A stretch of 64,000 bases of DNA, from assembly GCA_021234535.1 (NCBI GenBank), contig CM037841.1, forward strand, positions 14,776,825 through 14,840,824. Reading direction: 5' to 3'. Each line of letters begins with the position of its first letter. The stretch's first letter is position 1. The DNA is from Stichopus chloronotus. Lineage: Eukaryota; Echinodermata; Holothuroidea; Aspidochirotida; Stichopodidae. The translations under genes were made by a program, and so were the position numbers. The notes under the pieces are model-generated. The model was not told the DNA's origin and did no database searches. It saw nothing but the letters and a program-made list of their open reading frames with translations. Shown here one piece after another: positions 48,064 through 59,435 of the stretch.

Positions 48064-51000
48064 GTATGTTTTGCTCTCATTTCCTCTGCTGGTTCCTTCC
48101 ATTGCACAGAATAATATTCATCTTGTATCTAATGAAACATTCCTCCAAGCTTAACACTGGTATTTAGTTTCTTTGTTGGCAAATAACAATTCTGTTCCAT
48201 GTGGGGATGGGAAGAGTGGGGAATAATCCTGAGTATCAGATCATTATTGAGTCAATTAGGAGGTACCTGTAGATGATTATGGTCTTCATCAATATCTACA
48301 GGAGATGCATGTTTCTGTGAATTTGTGGGATTAATTGCATCCCTTATCTACCCCATAATAATCAAGCTAGGGTTTTACCATACAGTCATTGCATATCAAC
48401 TTCTCAGCAAAGCGCCAAGAGGAGGGGGGGGGGGGGGGGGCATGGGGGTGTGAAGAGAGGAGGTCAGTCCTTTAAGTCCTTTGGCTGAATTGAAATCTTA
48501 TACGTTTTCTTGAAGTTGTGTTTTGGTTAAAAATGTGACAACAACTCCACTATATTCTACACATCTTTCTTAAATGTTGGTAAAACAAAGCAGAAATAGA
48601 CTATAAAATATATACAGTAATGGTGGGATTGAGAAATAGATCCATTTTGAATATTAAGGGAAACTTCAACCTCATAGTGAGATGTGCTGTATGGTTAAAC
48701 TTGAAGTGACATTTGATTCACTGTGTGTCATACATATTTCCAAGTTTATTTTTTTCTGTTTGTCAAGTCCTTCACTTCACATTATTTACTGTATCCCGTA
48801 ACTTTTCATTAATATTATCTAGCCCTCTCTGTGACTTTCTCTACTAACTTTTGTAACGTTAAAGGAATGACTGGTTGTACAAAAGAAGCTGTTTCAAGCA
48901 TTGCAGGTCAATGTAATTTGAAAAAGTCTTCTAAATGTTGGACAAATGAAGGTATCGTAGAACTGCAACATTTGCAGACTCTGATTTTAATACTTCAATA
49001 GGTTTGGAATTCCACAGTAGTGTTAATATCAAACTCTATTTTTCTGGAGATGACTATTTCATAAATTTGCTATTTCATTACAATTGTCTGCGGGTATGAA
49101 AACCATATGTTTTGTTTTTCAGATAACTTTAGTCTGAATGCATGAGAATCTTAAAGAAATATTTTGATATTTAGTGCTCAGTCTGGTCTGAAGCAGAGGG
49201 ACCTTTAAGAATGGTTCAAAAGACAAAATAAATCTTAAGGTTTACTCTCTGTGTTGACTCTGTCAAACCAGTCATCTGCTTCCCCAATAGATTCTGTTTG
49301 AATATTATGTTATAACCTTGATTGAATCTTGTTTAAGAATAATATATTTACAGAAATTTTTCCTTGTTTGGTATAACACATGCGTATCATTCTTCTCTAA
49401 CCTAGCATGGTCATTTTCATGATCTTGTAGTAAATGATTTAGTTATGTGGAAACAATGTATTAGTTATGTTTTGCTTGTTCACCTTGCAAGGTCATGTTA
49501 CTGTTGAGTATCTCACTGATTTATAAACCTCTTTTGTCATTTTCTGGTGTGTTGACTGGATAATAAATAACCCATCAGTCAGAATCTGAACCACTCTGGA
49601 AGTGTTGAATTTCTGTAATTCCTAACAACTGATTTCTTCGAACTGTCTTGTACATTAGAGGAACACACTCTAAGAGACATCAGTATGCAAGGTGTGCTTA
49701 AGTTCAAACCGGGTGACCTTCCATTTCAGCTTTTGTTAGTCAGTTGAAGGGAATGTACAAGTTCAACATTATCCATAATGCATCTCATGTAGTATCTATG
49801 AGTATGCCCAGGTGTGCTGTTGGACAGCAAATCCACATGATTCTACTCTTTAGTGCTCATCCCCTCCCCCCCTCCTGACCCCATTACCAAGTTGGAGTAT
49901 ATTACGAAGTTTGAGTATATTGAAATCCTGATATTGCAAGGGTATGGAATGTTGCTCTGTAATATTGAGACTTCCCAAGGAAAGCGATCCCCTGCATCAT
50001 AAAAAGTAAGTAAGCAAGCAAGCAAGATATTTGTGTGAGTATGATAGCACACCTCTGCATCTCTCAAAATTCTGTCTCTCCTTCTTCCAACTCTCCTAAG
50101 TTGAGGGGGGGGGGGGGAGACTATGGCAACCCATAAGAAAGGGCTATTGTTGTCTGATTGATTCATTGAAAGTTGTGTGACAGTTCTTGTTATTTAAATT
50201 TATTGGTGAATTAAATAATACCATTGTTTGACACATTGGTTGAAATCATTTTTGAACAATCATGGCATGGCTGTTCAAAGATTATAATAACATGTACTAT
50301 GTTTTTATCAACATGTGATTTACTCTTCAGGAATGTCACAGGTTCATACAAATTTCTTGCTTGTGTTTTTTCCAACCTCCACAAATGTATTGTACCTTTC
50401 AATAAAAAATCTTTTACATTGCTGTGGGAACCACCAAATTTCAAAGGTTTTCACCATGTTGAGTATGATTTTGTATATTTAGATTATTGACATTGAAGTT
50501 ATACACATGGTTTTCTTACACATTTAGACCATTGGCTTTCTTCACATATCATTACAGTGGTCAACTGAAATCACTGAAATCATGGCAGTGGAACTCAGGG
50601 GAGTGATCAGTGATTATAGTTATGGAAATTGAAACTCATCTTAATTGTTGTCTGTTGGCTGAATATTTTAGTCACAACAGATTGGTACTGAGAGCATGGT
50701 GTTATAATGCTTTAATCATGTTGATTATTAATGTCCTTATCCACCATGAAAGGCGAGAGAGGTAGTAAGAACGGTGCTTGGGCAGGATTAAGTTGGTCGG
50801 GAAGGAAATGGCTCGACATGTAATTCATTTACATGTCTCTTGACTTACCTGTCTCGACACAATAACTGCACTTCCATCATTAGCATTATGGTTGATGTAT
50901 TTCTTTTTAGAGTGAAGACATACCGTACTAGAATCTCTGCATATTCAAGTCTGTTTTCTTCCCTGAACATTTGGTGACTTTCTGTATGCCTTCATTTCAA

Positions 51001-51200
51001 ACGATTTCTTCAGACAGTCCTGCATTCCAAGGAAGGTAGATGATTTGCCAAATTGTTACCAATATATTGCAACTATGTGGATTCTTCATTCATATTATTT
51101 GTCCCCACCCTGAACTAAACACTGGCTTTACTTATTCCACAATTTTTCTCACTGTTGTGTATTGATGTAATTGTTTTTTTTTTCTTTTACATCATTCAAG
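48064..51200 (+). other. Probable intron upstream of CDK2AP coding exon
   Basis: GTATGT donor at 48064, acceptor CATCATTCAAG at 51190-51200. Contains G17 at 48424-48440, (AAGC)n-like repeat at about 50005-50026 and G13 at about 50105. No exon recognised inside. Confidence 0.45.
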
Positions 51201-51209
51201 GTGTCAGTG

Positions 51210-54200
51210 ATGGCTTCTGGCAGTCATGGCTCAAACAGTAACATTCCACGCAACAGCATACTAGTCCATGGTGTTCCAGTGCAAAATCTTCCACCAATGC
51301 AAGGGACCCACGGTCTACAAAGAGCCCAGCAGATGGCTCCAGTCCACCACCAACCTCATGTCCAGGCCCCAGCTGCTGCCCAGCATCAATTTTTAACTGC
51401 AGGTATGTTACACCAAAATTATAAGTTAGTTTCAGTTTCCTTTCTACTTACATCAAGTTGATACCTCATTAAAGTATATGTAGGTGATAATATCATCTGC
51501 TTTCTTGTTGAACCAAATGTACTTTGTCTCTATATGTCTGTGGATGGGTTGCAAAACTTATTCATATAACAAAATTCAAACATTTTTGGTCACTTGCATT
51601 AGTAAAGGAATATATATGGAGTCAGGTTGGCATGTGTGTGTATGTAGGTCTGCCATATTGAGAAGTTGTGCTGTATTGTTTTAGTGGAGGTCATGCAAGT
51701 GATTGTTTTCCTATAGTTACAATGTGGAGGGTATTCAAGATTAACACTATGTTAGTGGAGTAGCTTTAGCTGATCAGTATTCTTTGGGGCAAATTGGGGC
51801 ACAAAATTTTGGGGGATGCAAAAAGTGTGGATTTATCTTGTAGTATCTTTGTTAGGACTAAATGGTTACAGTTATAATAATCTTCATGCAAGGCATTAAG
51901 CTCCATGGTTATTATCACATATCAGCTAGCATGATGTGAGCTGTTGTGATTATGTGTTGCTGTCAATCTGTCTGTCTATGTGTGTGTCTATCTGTTTGTC
52001 TGTCCACAATTCATTAAAATGCTTTTCCTCTCACAAAATGCTATGAATTTGTATGAAATGTGGATGCCTTGGGAATTGGGCCATGTGCTCCTTCAACATG
52101 CTGTCATTGTTATGAATGAAACTTACATATGATGTTCCTTAGGTCGTTGACCATTTGGGGTATTCAAAAATTTCTGATCCAAGGTCCCATGTTGAACCTA
52201 TGGCCCATTTTTTGAAATTCTGCAGAATGCCTCCTATAGATTTTGTTGTAAAATCTTGAAGGTTTGTCATATTGATACTCTGTCAGTAGTGCCTCCAAGC
52301 ACAAGTCCTACAAAATGGAAAGTCATCCAGTAATGTTGAACAGATTGTAATGATGGTTGACTAGTGATCTACAGGGTATTTGTGTTTCTGTGGATGTCTT
52401 GGTGCAAGGTTCCATTTGGGCCATACAGCCCCTTTTATCTCCTATAATTGAAGATTTATTTGAATCAAACACTGCTATATATCATGATTATTACTGGTTT
52501 TAATGAAGTTGTAAGCTTTGTAATCAAGATGGGGTGTATGTGTCTGTTTGTGTGACATCGTGCTTGTAAGCAATATTTCAATGTAGTTTGGAGGATTGAT
52601 GTCACACAGTACTTGGTATGTCTACTGTATGTAGTGGTGTGTTGGGGACCCTCTTGTTTTTGGTGGAGGTCAAAGGTCATTTGGAAGTCAACAGAGGTTG
52701 AATAACTTGTGAAAACATTGTAAATATGATATTTCATGAAGGGGAGTTTGCAGAGATTTTTTATTTGATGTATGTAGTATGTAGGTATGCCCTTTTGAGT
52801 ACCTAAAGGCAATTATTTGTGGCAGAGGTCAAAGGTCATTTGGGTTCAGCAGGTGTCAAATTGTGAAAACCTTGTAAACACGTTATCACAATAGAGGAAG
52901 GCTTGTCCCAATGTCATATTTGTCATGCAGAGGATAGTGGCAAGTGTTATTTTAATTGTAAATGCATAGATTGTACTAGGTGGCTCATGCCATTTGACTC
53001 AAACAATGGTCAATCTTTGAACACTGTATACACACGGAATTCCATTGACAGGAACCTTGGATATCTCTCTCATTTAGTATATATATATATGAAGGTGTGC
53101 ATTATATATGAAGGTGTGCATGTTCAGTTATGATAGCCCCACCTATTAATCATTATCTTGAGGTAGCAACTGTTGTTGTAACACTGCAATGTTGACCTAG
53201 TAAATTACTGAAACATTTTAATGACCAAGCACATTGTGCATCCTCACCAATAGGCAATATGTCAGGTTCAAAATACTCATAATTGAATCAGTCGATACCA
53301 TAATGCCTTTGGTCTTTCTTGTTATGGCGTCTGCAAGTTAAGTCCTTCAGATTGTGTTGTACAATGTTTATGATTTGTTATAATGATAATCTGTTCGTGG
53401 TTCGTATGATTTGTCGTAATGATAACATGTTAATGTTACCTTCATGGTGTTCAGGTGTGAGCTTCTGCACCATTTGCACTCAAGGTTTGTAAATTGTTCC
53501 TGTTTTTCTCCCAATGCAGGAAGAGCTTCTGCCCCTCAGAGCAAGTATGCAGATCTTTTAGCAGTCATCGAAGATATGGGACGTGATATCAGACCAACAT
53601 ATGCAGGCAGTAGAATGGCCACGGAGAGACTGAAGCGAGGTACGTTACTTTTGTAGAATAAATCCCCATGAAATCCCCTTGAGATTGTATGTTGCTAATG
53701 TTGGAAGTTCCTTGGAATAAGCTGATTGATATAAATGGTCTTCTCTTGGGATCTGATTTATTGTGCTTTCTTTTCTTTTTTGGTCCTCAAATCTGTTTGC
53801 TTATCAAAGATGCAGTATCAAGCCAGCCATACTCATATCAAGGACTTATATTGAGGTATTTCGTTTACGTAAAATCAATGGAACGGCGTAGTCTAAGTGT
53901 AAAGTAAAGGAAATACCTGAAATCTATAGATGTTGCAGACCAGTACTTAAGTTGAGATGTTGGTCAAAGTAAGCTACTGCACATTTCCCTGCCATGACAA
54001 ATTTTGCAAATTCATTTTGAAACCTTGAAGAAATGATACCCTTTGCTGTTTCGTTTGCTTTTCTTTTTCTCTGAAGTAGATCATTCAAAGATTTGACCTA
54101 ACAATTTCAAGGGAAAGATATCTGTCAGATGTAACAATGTATCCTGTTCGTAGCAAGTGATGTCCCTCTGTTGTTTACACTTCTTTCACAAAAACATCAT

Positions 54201-54284
54201 TCTTTCATTCTTGCAGGGATTGTTCATGCAAAGAGTTTAGTCCGTGAATGTTTAGCAGAAACAGAACGTAGCGCCAGGAACTGA
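51210..54284 (+). CDS. CDK2AP1: CDK2AP1/CDK2AP2 (DOC-1 family) homologue, 3 coding exons
   Basis: Coding exons are 51201-51402 (ATG at 51210), 53520-53639 and 54217-54284, giving 126 residues. Introns have clean borders (donors GTATGT and GTACGT; acceptors CCAATGCAG and TTCTTGCAG), both phase 1, at Gly65 and Gly105. Residues 1-64 are low complexity, rich in Gln, His, Pro and Ala. Residues 72-126 match the conserved CDK2AP C-terminal region: SKYADLLAVIEDMG, IRPTYAGS, ERLKRG, LVRECLAETER. Cys116 corresponds to human CDK2AP1 Cys105, which forms the dimer disulfide, and T120-E121-R122 is the TER motif linked to CDK2 binding. Known family role: CDK2 inhibition and a small subunit of the NuRD chromatin complex, in the nucleus. 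The sequence does not separate AP1 from AP2; 126 residues equals human CDK2AP2, and 115 is human CDK2AP1. The frame is open upstream of the ATG through the exon start (codons GTG TCA GTG), so translation may begin in an upstream exon (see 48000-48063). Confidence 0.93.
52540..52900. repeat. AGGTCAAAGGTCA tandem repeat inside the CDK2AP intron
   Basis: Same family as 38040-38900: CTTGTAAGCAATATTTCA start, AGGTCAAAGGTCATTTGG at 52667 and 52826, and TGAAAACCTTGTAAACACG. Unit spacing between the two motifs is 159 bp. It lies in the first intron of the CDK2AP coding region. Confidence 0.8.
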
Positions 54285-57200
54285 AGTTGAAAACTATTTT
54301 CTCGGAGATGTCCATGATTTTGGTGGTAACCAGCATTGGTATCTGGTGTGCATCCTTCGTATGTTAGACAAGTGTTCCCAATTTGTTACTGAAAGAATAT
54401 GTGAAGTGTTACACTCACATGGTGCTTTTGGAAGGACAAGAAAGTATGGAACCACTTGTAAATGTGTCTGTTTTATCACATAACCTGTTACATAAGTTCC
54501 TTTTTAGTGATAGCAGGTTAAATGCTGTGGTGAATTGTTTCACCCAACCAGGTGCAGATTTCATCTCATTACCTATTTATCACTGACTGCTGTAGTTAAT
54601 TCAAGTCTGCCAAGTCAAATTGTTAAAACAGAGATTGGTCTGCCTGTACATCTCATAAAATGACTTTTATATAAGTCAACTTAATACATACCTATTGAAA
54701 GATGTCTTAAATTAATTGGCTGGCATTAGTGAGTGTTTTGTATGTTGTCTAAACAGGAAAACAAGAGGTCATCTCATTAATATGATACTACATTATATCA
54801 TTAATATTGGTCTGTTTGTTGTGTCTTATCAAACAAACAGTTGTTACATTTTTCAGTAGGATGAAAACAGATACGGTAACACAACCATTGACTTGATGAT
54901 ATTGAAAGCAGCCATTGTGATTAGCATGTATGTTATGAACAAGGCAAGAAATATGTCAGTGAGGCAGCATTCTATCTTCATGTTATCAGTCACGAACAAT
55001 GGTGACACTGGCATCTCTATATACAGTAAGTCATCTCTCTGTTAGACAATGTCATTAATAGTGCCTGTCTTCATCAGGTATCTCAGCAGATAACTATGAC
55101 ACAACTGTCTTACCTTTGTAAGGAGGAGTTATGGTTTGCTTAATATCCAAATACATGAATGGTCTGTGGCAGGACAAGCAAGTGTGGTGGGGGATTGCGT
55201 GTGAAGTAAATGGGACCGACAAATGGAAAAATCTTAAATCTGGCACCTTTGCAAAGAGTGGATGGATAGGGTCATCTATTAACTGTGTAAGTCTGTATAG
55301 GTGTTTCAGTCAGCCCAAGATATAGGTTATCATATCATTTTTGTGTGTAGACATCCTGGGCATAAAGTAGAGAAGCAGTGACCTGCATACCAGACACAAC
55401 AGTGACTGGATCATTTACAAGGTATGGTATTGTTTGGTACATCATCATGACAAACTAGTTATCTGATCAAATTAGCAAAGATCATCCATCTTGTCACAAA
55501 CAAAATTACATTTTTGGGAAACTGACATTGCACTAACCTTTTAAGCTGTAAAAGTTTGTTAGCCTGATGCTGGAATATTGAAATAAATTTATCAAACTGA
55601 GTAAGTTCCTCAAGCAGTGTCGAAATCCAGATATGTAGAGACGTGGGTCTGACTTGTGACCAGATTTACAAGTATCGAAAGCGATACAGTTTGTAACCAT
55701 TTCATAGGTGCAGTTGTGTATTTTTCAATTTGAAAATTCACCATAGCCTGTCCACTAAACTTTCTTTACATGGAAGTGGCAGAAATGTTTTTGAGGACCA
55801 CAATAGTTCAGGTATTGAATTCAGCCATTGCTTATTGGAGGAACTCTACTCTCCAACTAAAATTTTAATTACATCATCTAGTTTTGTTTAAACTACCAGA
55901 GGTCGCAGCATCAAGGACAGCTGCATGCAAGTATCTTATGCAATTTCTTTTTATAGTTGCTGTTAAGGTCAGCTAGATAAACTTCACTTTACAAACTCAC
56001 AATCACAATTGACCTTTTTGGAGATTTTTACTGGTGACAACTGTTTTCTTAAAACTCAGTCGTTATTCTTTTCACCTGATTTAATCTGTCTAGTATTAAA
56101 GAATGTATGTGTATACATTCATTGCATTTGTATATCTGTTCTTGAAAACTGAGCTGATTTCGATTAAAGTTCATTCCAGTTTGTCATCTCATAGTCTAGA
56201 ATTATAGTATCCATGGTGATTTTATTAGATATCAGATGTAGAACGACAAAGAAGTATTACATTAGATGTTATTTGGTCACACCAAGTGAAGTGCTCTGTA
56301 GCATTGCTTTGAACAATGACGCAAACACATGCACTGTCTTGTACTCCTTCTTATTTTCCATAGCATTGCAGTAAGTTTCTCTGTCGTAAGACCATATGAA
56401 AATTTTCTGTGTGTAAGTAGACTGTTGTCTCAGTAAGGTAGCCATTGCGAAGCCATGTTTAACGTGCATCATGATGATGCAGGGATGTTGGGCCAAGTCT
56501 GCAGCCTCTTTCCCGGTATTGCTATGCATCGGGTGAGCTAAATTGGGTAACATGTTGAACAGTAAAATTACAAATTGTCTTATTAGTAGTGTCCATTTCA
56601 GCATCCCTGACACTAACACAGATGTGAAGATCGGGATTGGTAGGTGTTTTGAAGTTAGGTGTGTATATTGTTGTGAAAATCATTGTAAAGAAAAAAAAAA
56701 GATGGAAGGGGATGGGAAGGCTTTCCCCACAATAGGTAATTAATTCTTTGCTCTCAGTATGAAATACAAAGTTTTGCATTCACAGAGAATCTGTTCTTTG
56801 TGAACTTGCCAGATTTACAATTTCAATAAACTTTGCTTTTTTATAAAATTTGGACATGTTAGTCTTTGGTTGTTTTCATTACTTTTTTCAAAGCAGTAAT
56901 CAAACTTTGGTGGTGCCTGTGACTTACTCTTCTGTCTTGCGTATTAGATCTTGCCAATTGTTTGTGTGTCAGATGTGATGTAATGTCCCCATAAATCTTT
57001 ACCAACATAAATAGATCTGTTTAAGGAGAATCCAGACTCCAACTGTGCCAAGACAGAGTTTGCTTGCCACAACTTTCTATATCAGAGTTTGAAATTTTTC
57101 AACTTTAGAAGATACCTTTGTCGCAAACTATGCATCAGTGGTACATTGCTACATCATATTTTGCATTGTGATGTAATTCTAACAATATTGCAGATATGTT

Positions 57201-57589
57201 AGAAGTAAAGACTGATGTCTCATTCAATATGCAATCAAATAACATCGAAAGGGCTGCTACGGTCTCTTGATGTCTGTCTTTGTTGGAAATGCAAGATTAC
57301 AGTGCTGATAATAATACTAGAAAGTATTGCTTCAACAACATGCAGAAATACTACCATAGTTTATTTTATTCAATTCCAGATGTTGCCATCCTTACATTAG
57401 GAACAATTAGTTGCTCTTTTTGTTGATGACTGGTATACATGGTTCTCTCATGTCCCTTATCATCAAAGCAGTTGAATTTTGAAATAAGTGTAACAAATTG
57501 CAGCTATGGCACAAAAGTTGATGTGTTTTTCATGAAAATGGTTTAAATACTCCACCACTAAAGGCTGGAGCAAAATCCTTTGTGCAACA
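54285..57589 (+). other. CDK2AP 3' UTR and intergenic DNA
   Basis: Follows the TGA at 54282-54284. Only short chance frames and poly(A) signal candidates were seen. Confidence 0.5.
56825..56830 (+). promoter_or_regulatory. Candidate poly(A) signal for the CDK2AP gene
   Basis: AATAAA followed 20-50 bases later by a T/GT-rich stretch (GTTAGTCTTTGGTTGTTTTC). This would imply a 2.5-kb 3' UTR. An alternative AATAAA lies at 55582-55587 without such a clear downstream element. Confidence 0.3.
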
Positions 57590-57930
57590 GACTAGAATAA
57601 TTATAACTTTGAACAATCCATGGCACTTGATTAATAAAGCTGTGACAGACTGGAAAAAATCTGTGGACAATTCATGGTGCTAAATTCATAAAGCCTTTGA
57701 AGACTGGACTATTACACCTTTGGACAACCATTGGTGCTAAATTCATAAAGCTACAACAACTGTACAATTACACCTTTCAGCAAACCATTGTGCTTTTAAT
57801 TCATTAAACCATTACAAACTGGACAAGTACACCTTTGGATAATCCATAGTGCTGAATTCATAAACTTGTAACAGAATGGAGCAATTCCACCTCTTAATCA
57901 ATTGTACTCAATTCATAAAATCTTGATAGA
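57590..57930. repeat. About 57-bp tandem array
   Basis: AATTCATAAA (or variant) recurs at about 57684, 57741, 57800, 57856 and 57911, with ACTGGAC-A-TACACCTTTGGA and CA-CCAT-GTGCT between. About six degenerate units. It lies in the 3' flank between the convergent CDK2AP and CENPV-like genes. Confidence 0.75.
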
Positions 57931-58189
57931 TACACTGAGCGTACAGTTATTAGAACCTAAACACCACTTTTCAGTTAGTATTACTAGCAATTGAAAATGG
58001 TATTGATGTTCTGCATATGGTCAGCTTTACACAGCTGGCTGATTCCACTGGGTCCTTTACATTGAAAATATCTCTGATAATTCTGACACTTGGCCTGCAG
58101 TGTTGCACTTTTAGGGAAAAATAACATGTTTGATATATTTGTGCTGGAAGCACATTTTTTTTATCTTCAGTGTGACTCTACTTTTGCAC

Positions 58190-58498
58190 ATTACTCCACA
58201 GAATGGTCATAGTAGGTTGCATTACTCCACTGAGTTGTCACAGTAGGATGCCTTACTCCACAGAATGGTCACAATAGGTTGCATTACTCCACAGAATGGT
58301 CACAGTAGGTTGCATTACTCCACAGAGTGGTCACAGTAGGTTGCATTACTCCACAGAATGGTCACAATAGGTTGCATTACTCCACAGAATAGTCACAATA
58401 GGTTGCATTACTCCACAGAGTGGTCACAGTAGGTTGCATTACTCCACCGAGTGGTCACAGTAGGTTGCTTTACTCCACGGAGTGGTCACAGTAGGTTA
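58190..58498. repeat. 31-bp minisatellite, 10 copies
   Basis: Unit ATTACTCCACAGAATGGTCA followed by CAGTAGGTTGC. Starts fall at 58190, 58221, 58252, 58283, 58314, 58345, 58376, 58407, 58438 and 58469: every spacing is exactly 31 with no indel, while point differences are scattered. Confidence 0.95.
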
Positions 58499-59008
58499 TC
58501 CATCTTTCATAGTAGTTGTACTGTACAGACATCCTTTCTAAGAGTTGTTTCCTTTTATCCTGTACTCTTATAATTCATTCTCCCATAAAATATCAAAATG
58601 CAATTGATTTTTATTGATTCTCTTCTGTTGGTTGATGAACTAAAAAGACAAAAACAGTAGTTCCTAATAGTAAACTGGTTGACATGAATCACACTTTTTA
58701 CTTTTGCCAGATGTATTAACATAAAATGTCACAAACTATGAAAAAGTTATTTCTTTGCCAGGAAGCTTGCAATCAGGATCCAGGATTGTGTCTTTGCAAG
58801 TGAATACAGTCACTGGTAACTGATTAGCTCAAGGTTTATTCAAAATTTAATCTTTCATTTTTAGTCCTTATAATATGCATACAAGGTGGAAGCTGGTTCT
58901 GTATTTGATGTAGGCATATACTTGTAGAGAAGTTGGACATTTATTAAAGGGTCAACATAAAGCATCCAGATATCTTTAGTGAAAGCATGTAAGCTGTGGT
59001 TATGTCCA

Positions 59009-59014
59009 TTTATT
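59009..59014 (-). promoter_or_regulatory. Candidate poly(A) signal for the CENPV-like gene
   Basis: TTTATT on the + strand (AATAAA on the - strand), about 180 bases past the stop codon. A second candidate is at 58835-58840. Confidence 0.3.
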
Positions 59015-59192
59015 AATGAACAGCTTGTTTGTGACATTTGTGATCAGCATGGGTAACTCAAACACAAATAGCATGCGTAGTAATTGTATAAATTTACTTT
59101 CAATCATCAAAACTTACAAGTTCTCACAGTGTCCAATTTCAAATTGATACTTATTCAGCTCAATGCTTCTTGTAGCCTTCTCTGCTTCTGCT

Positions 59193-59435
59193 TTAGACAT
59201 TCATGGCTTTTTTGAGGTAGATGTCATATTCTTTTATTGATTCATCCCAGTTATTTGCATCAAATTTGACTACACTAAATTCTTTGACAGTGTCACTGTC
59301 AATGCAGTGTAACAATACGCCCTTCCCTTCTGGAGTTGCTCGAGGAGAATAGAAGCTCTGCACCCCACAAACCTTGCAAAAAGTGTGTTTGGCGACTCCA
59401 GTACCAAATGTGTAAACTGTCAGGAAATCTTCTCC
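59193..59435 (-). CDS. CENPV: CENPV-like GFA-domain protein, terminal exon (partial)
   Basis: Read on the - strand, an acceptor (pyrimidine-rich, ending GTTGATAG) is followed at 59435 by 80 codons and a TAA at 59193-59195. The peptide begins GEDFLTVYTFGTGVAKHTF and contains CKVCGVQSFYSPR, then LLHCIDSDTV and NWDESIKEYDIYLKKA. This is the C-terminal half of the GFA (glutathione-dependent formaldehyde-activating enzyme-like) fold as found in centromere protein V: the CxxC pair (exon residues 20 and 23) is a zinc-ligand motif and GVQSFYxPR is highly typical. CENPV is associated with centromeric and spindle function in vertebrates. The exon has no internal Met until its end, so a simple ATG-based ORF search misses it. 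The N-terminal half, with the CxCSxC motif, was not found between 59436 and 64000; earlier exons probably lie beyond the right edge. It converges with the CDK2AP gene. Confidence 0.85.
   Translation of the reverse strand, partial: GEDFLTVYTFGTGVAKHTFCKVCGVQSFYSPRATPEGKGVLLHCIDSDTVKEFSVVKFDANNWDESIKEYDIYLKKAMNV

Noticed and set aside
58190..58498. CRISPR-like array
   Set aside because: The units are contiguous 31-bp repeats with no spacers, in a eukaryotic setting.
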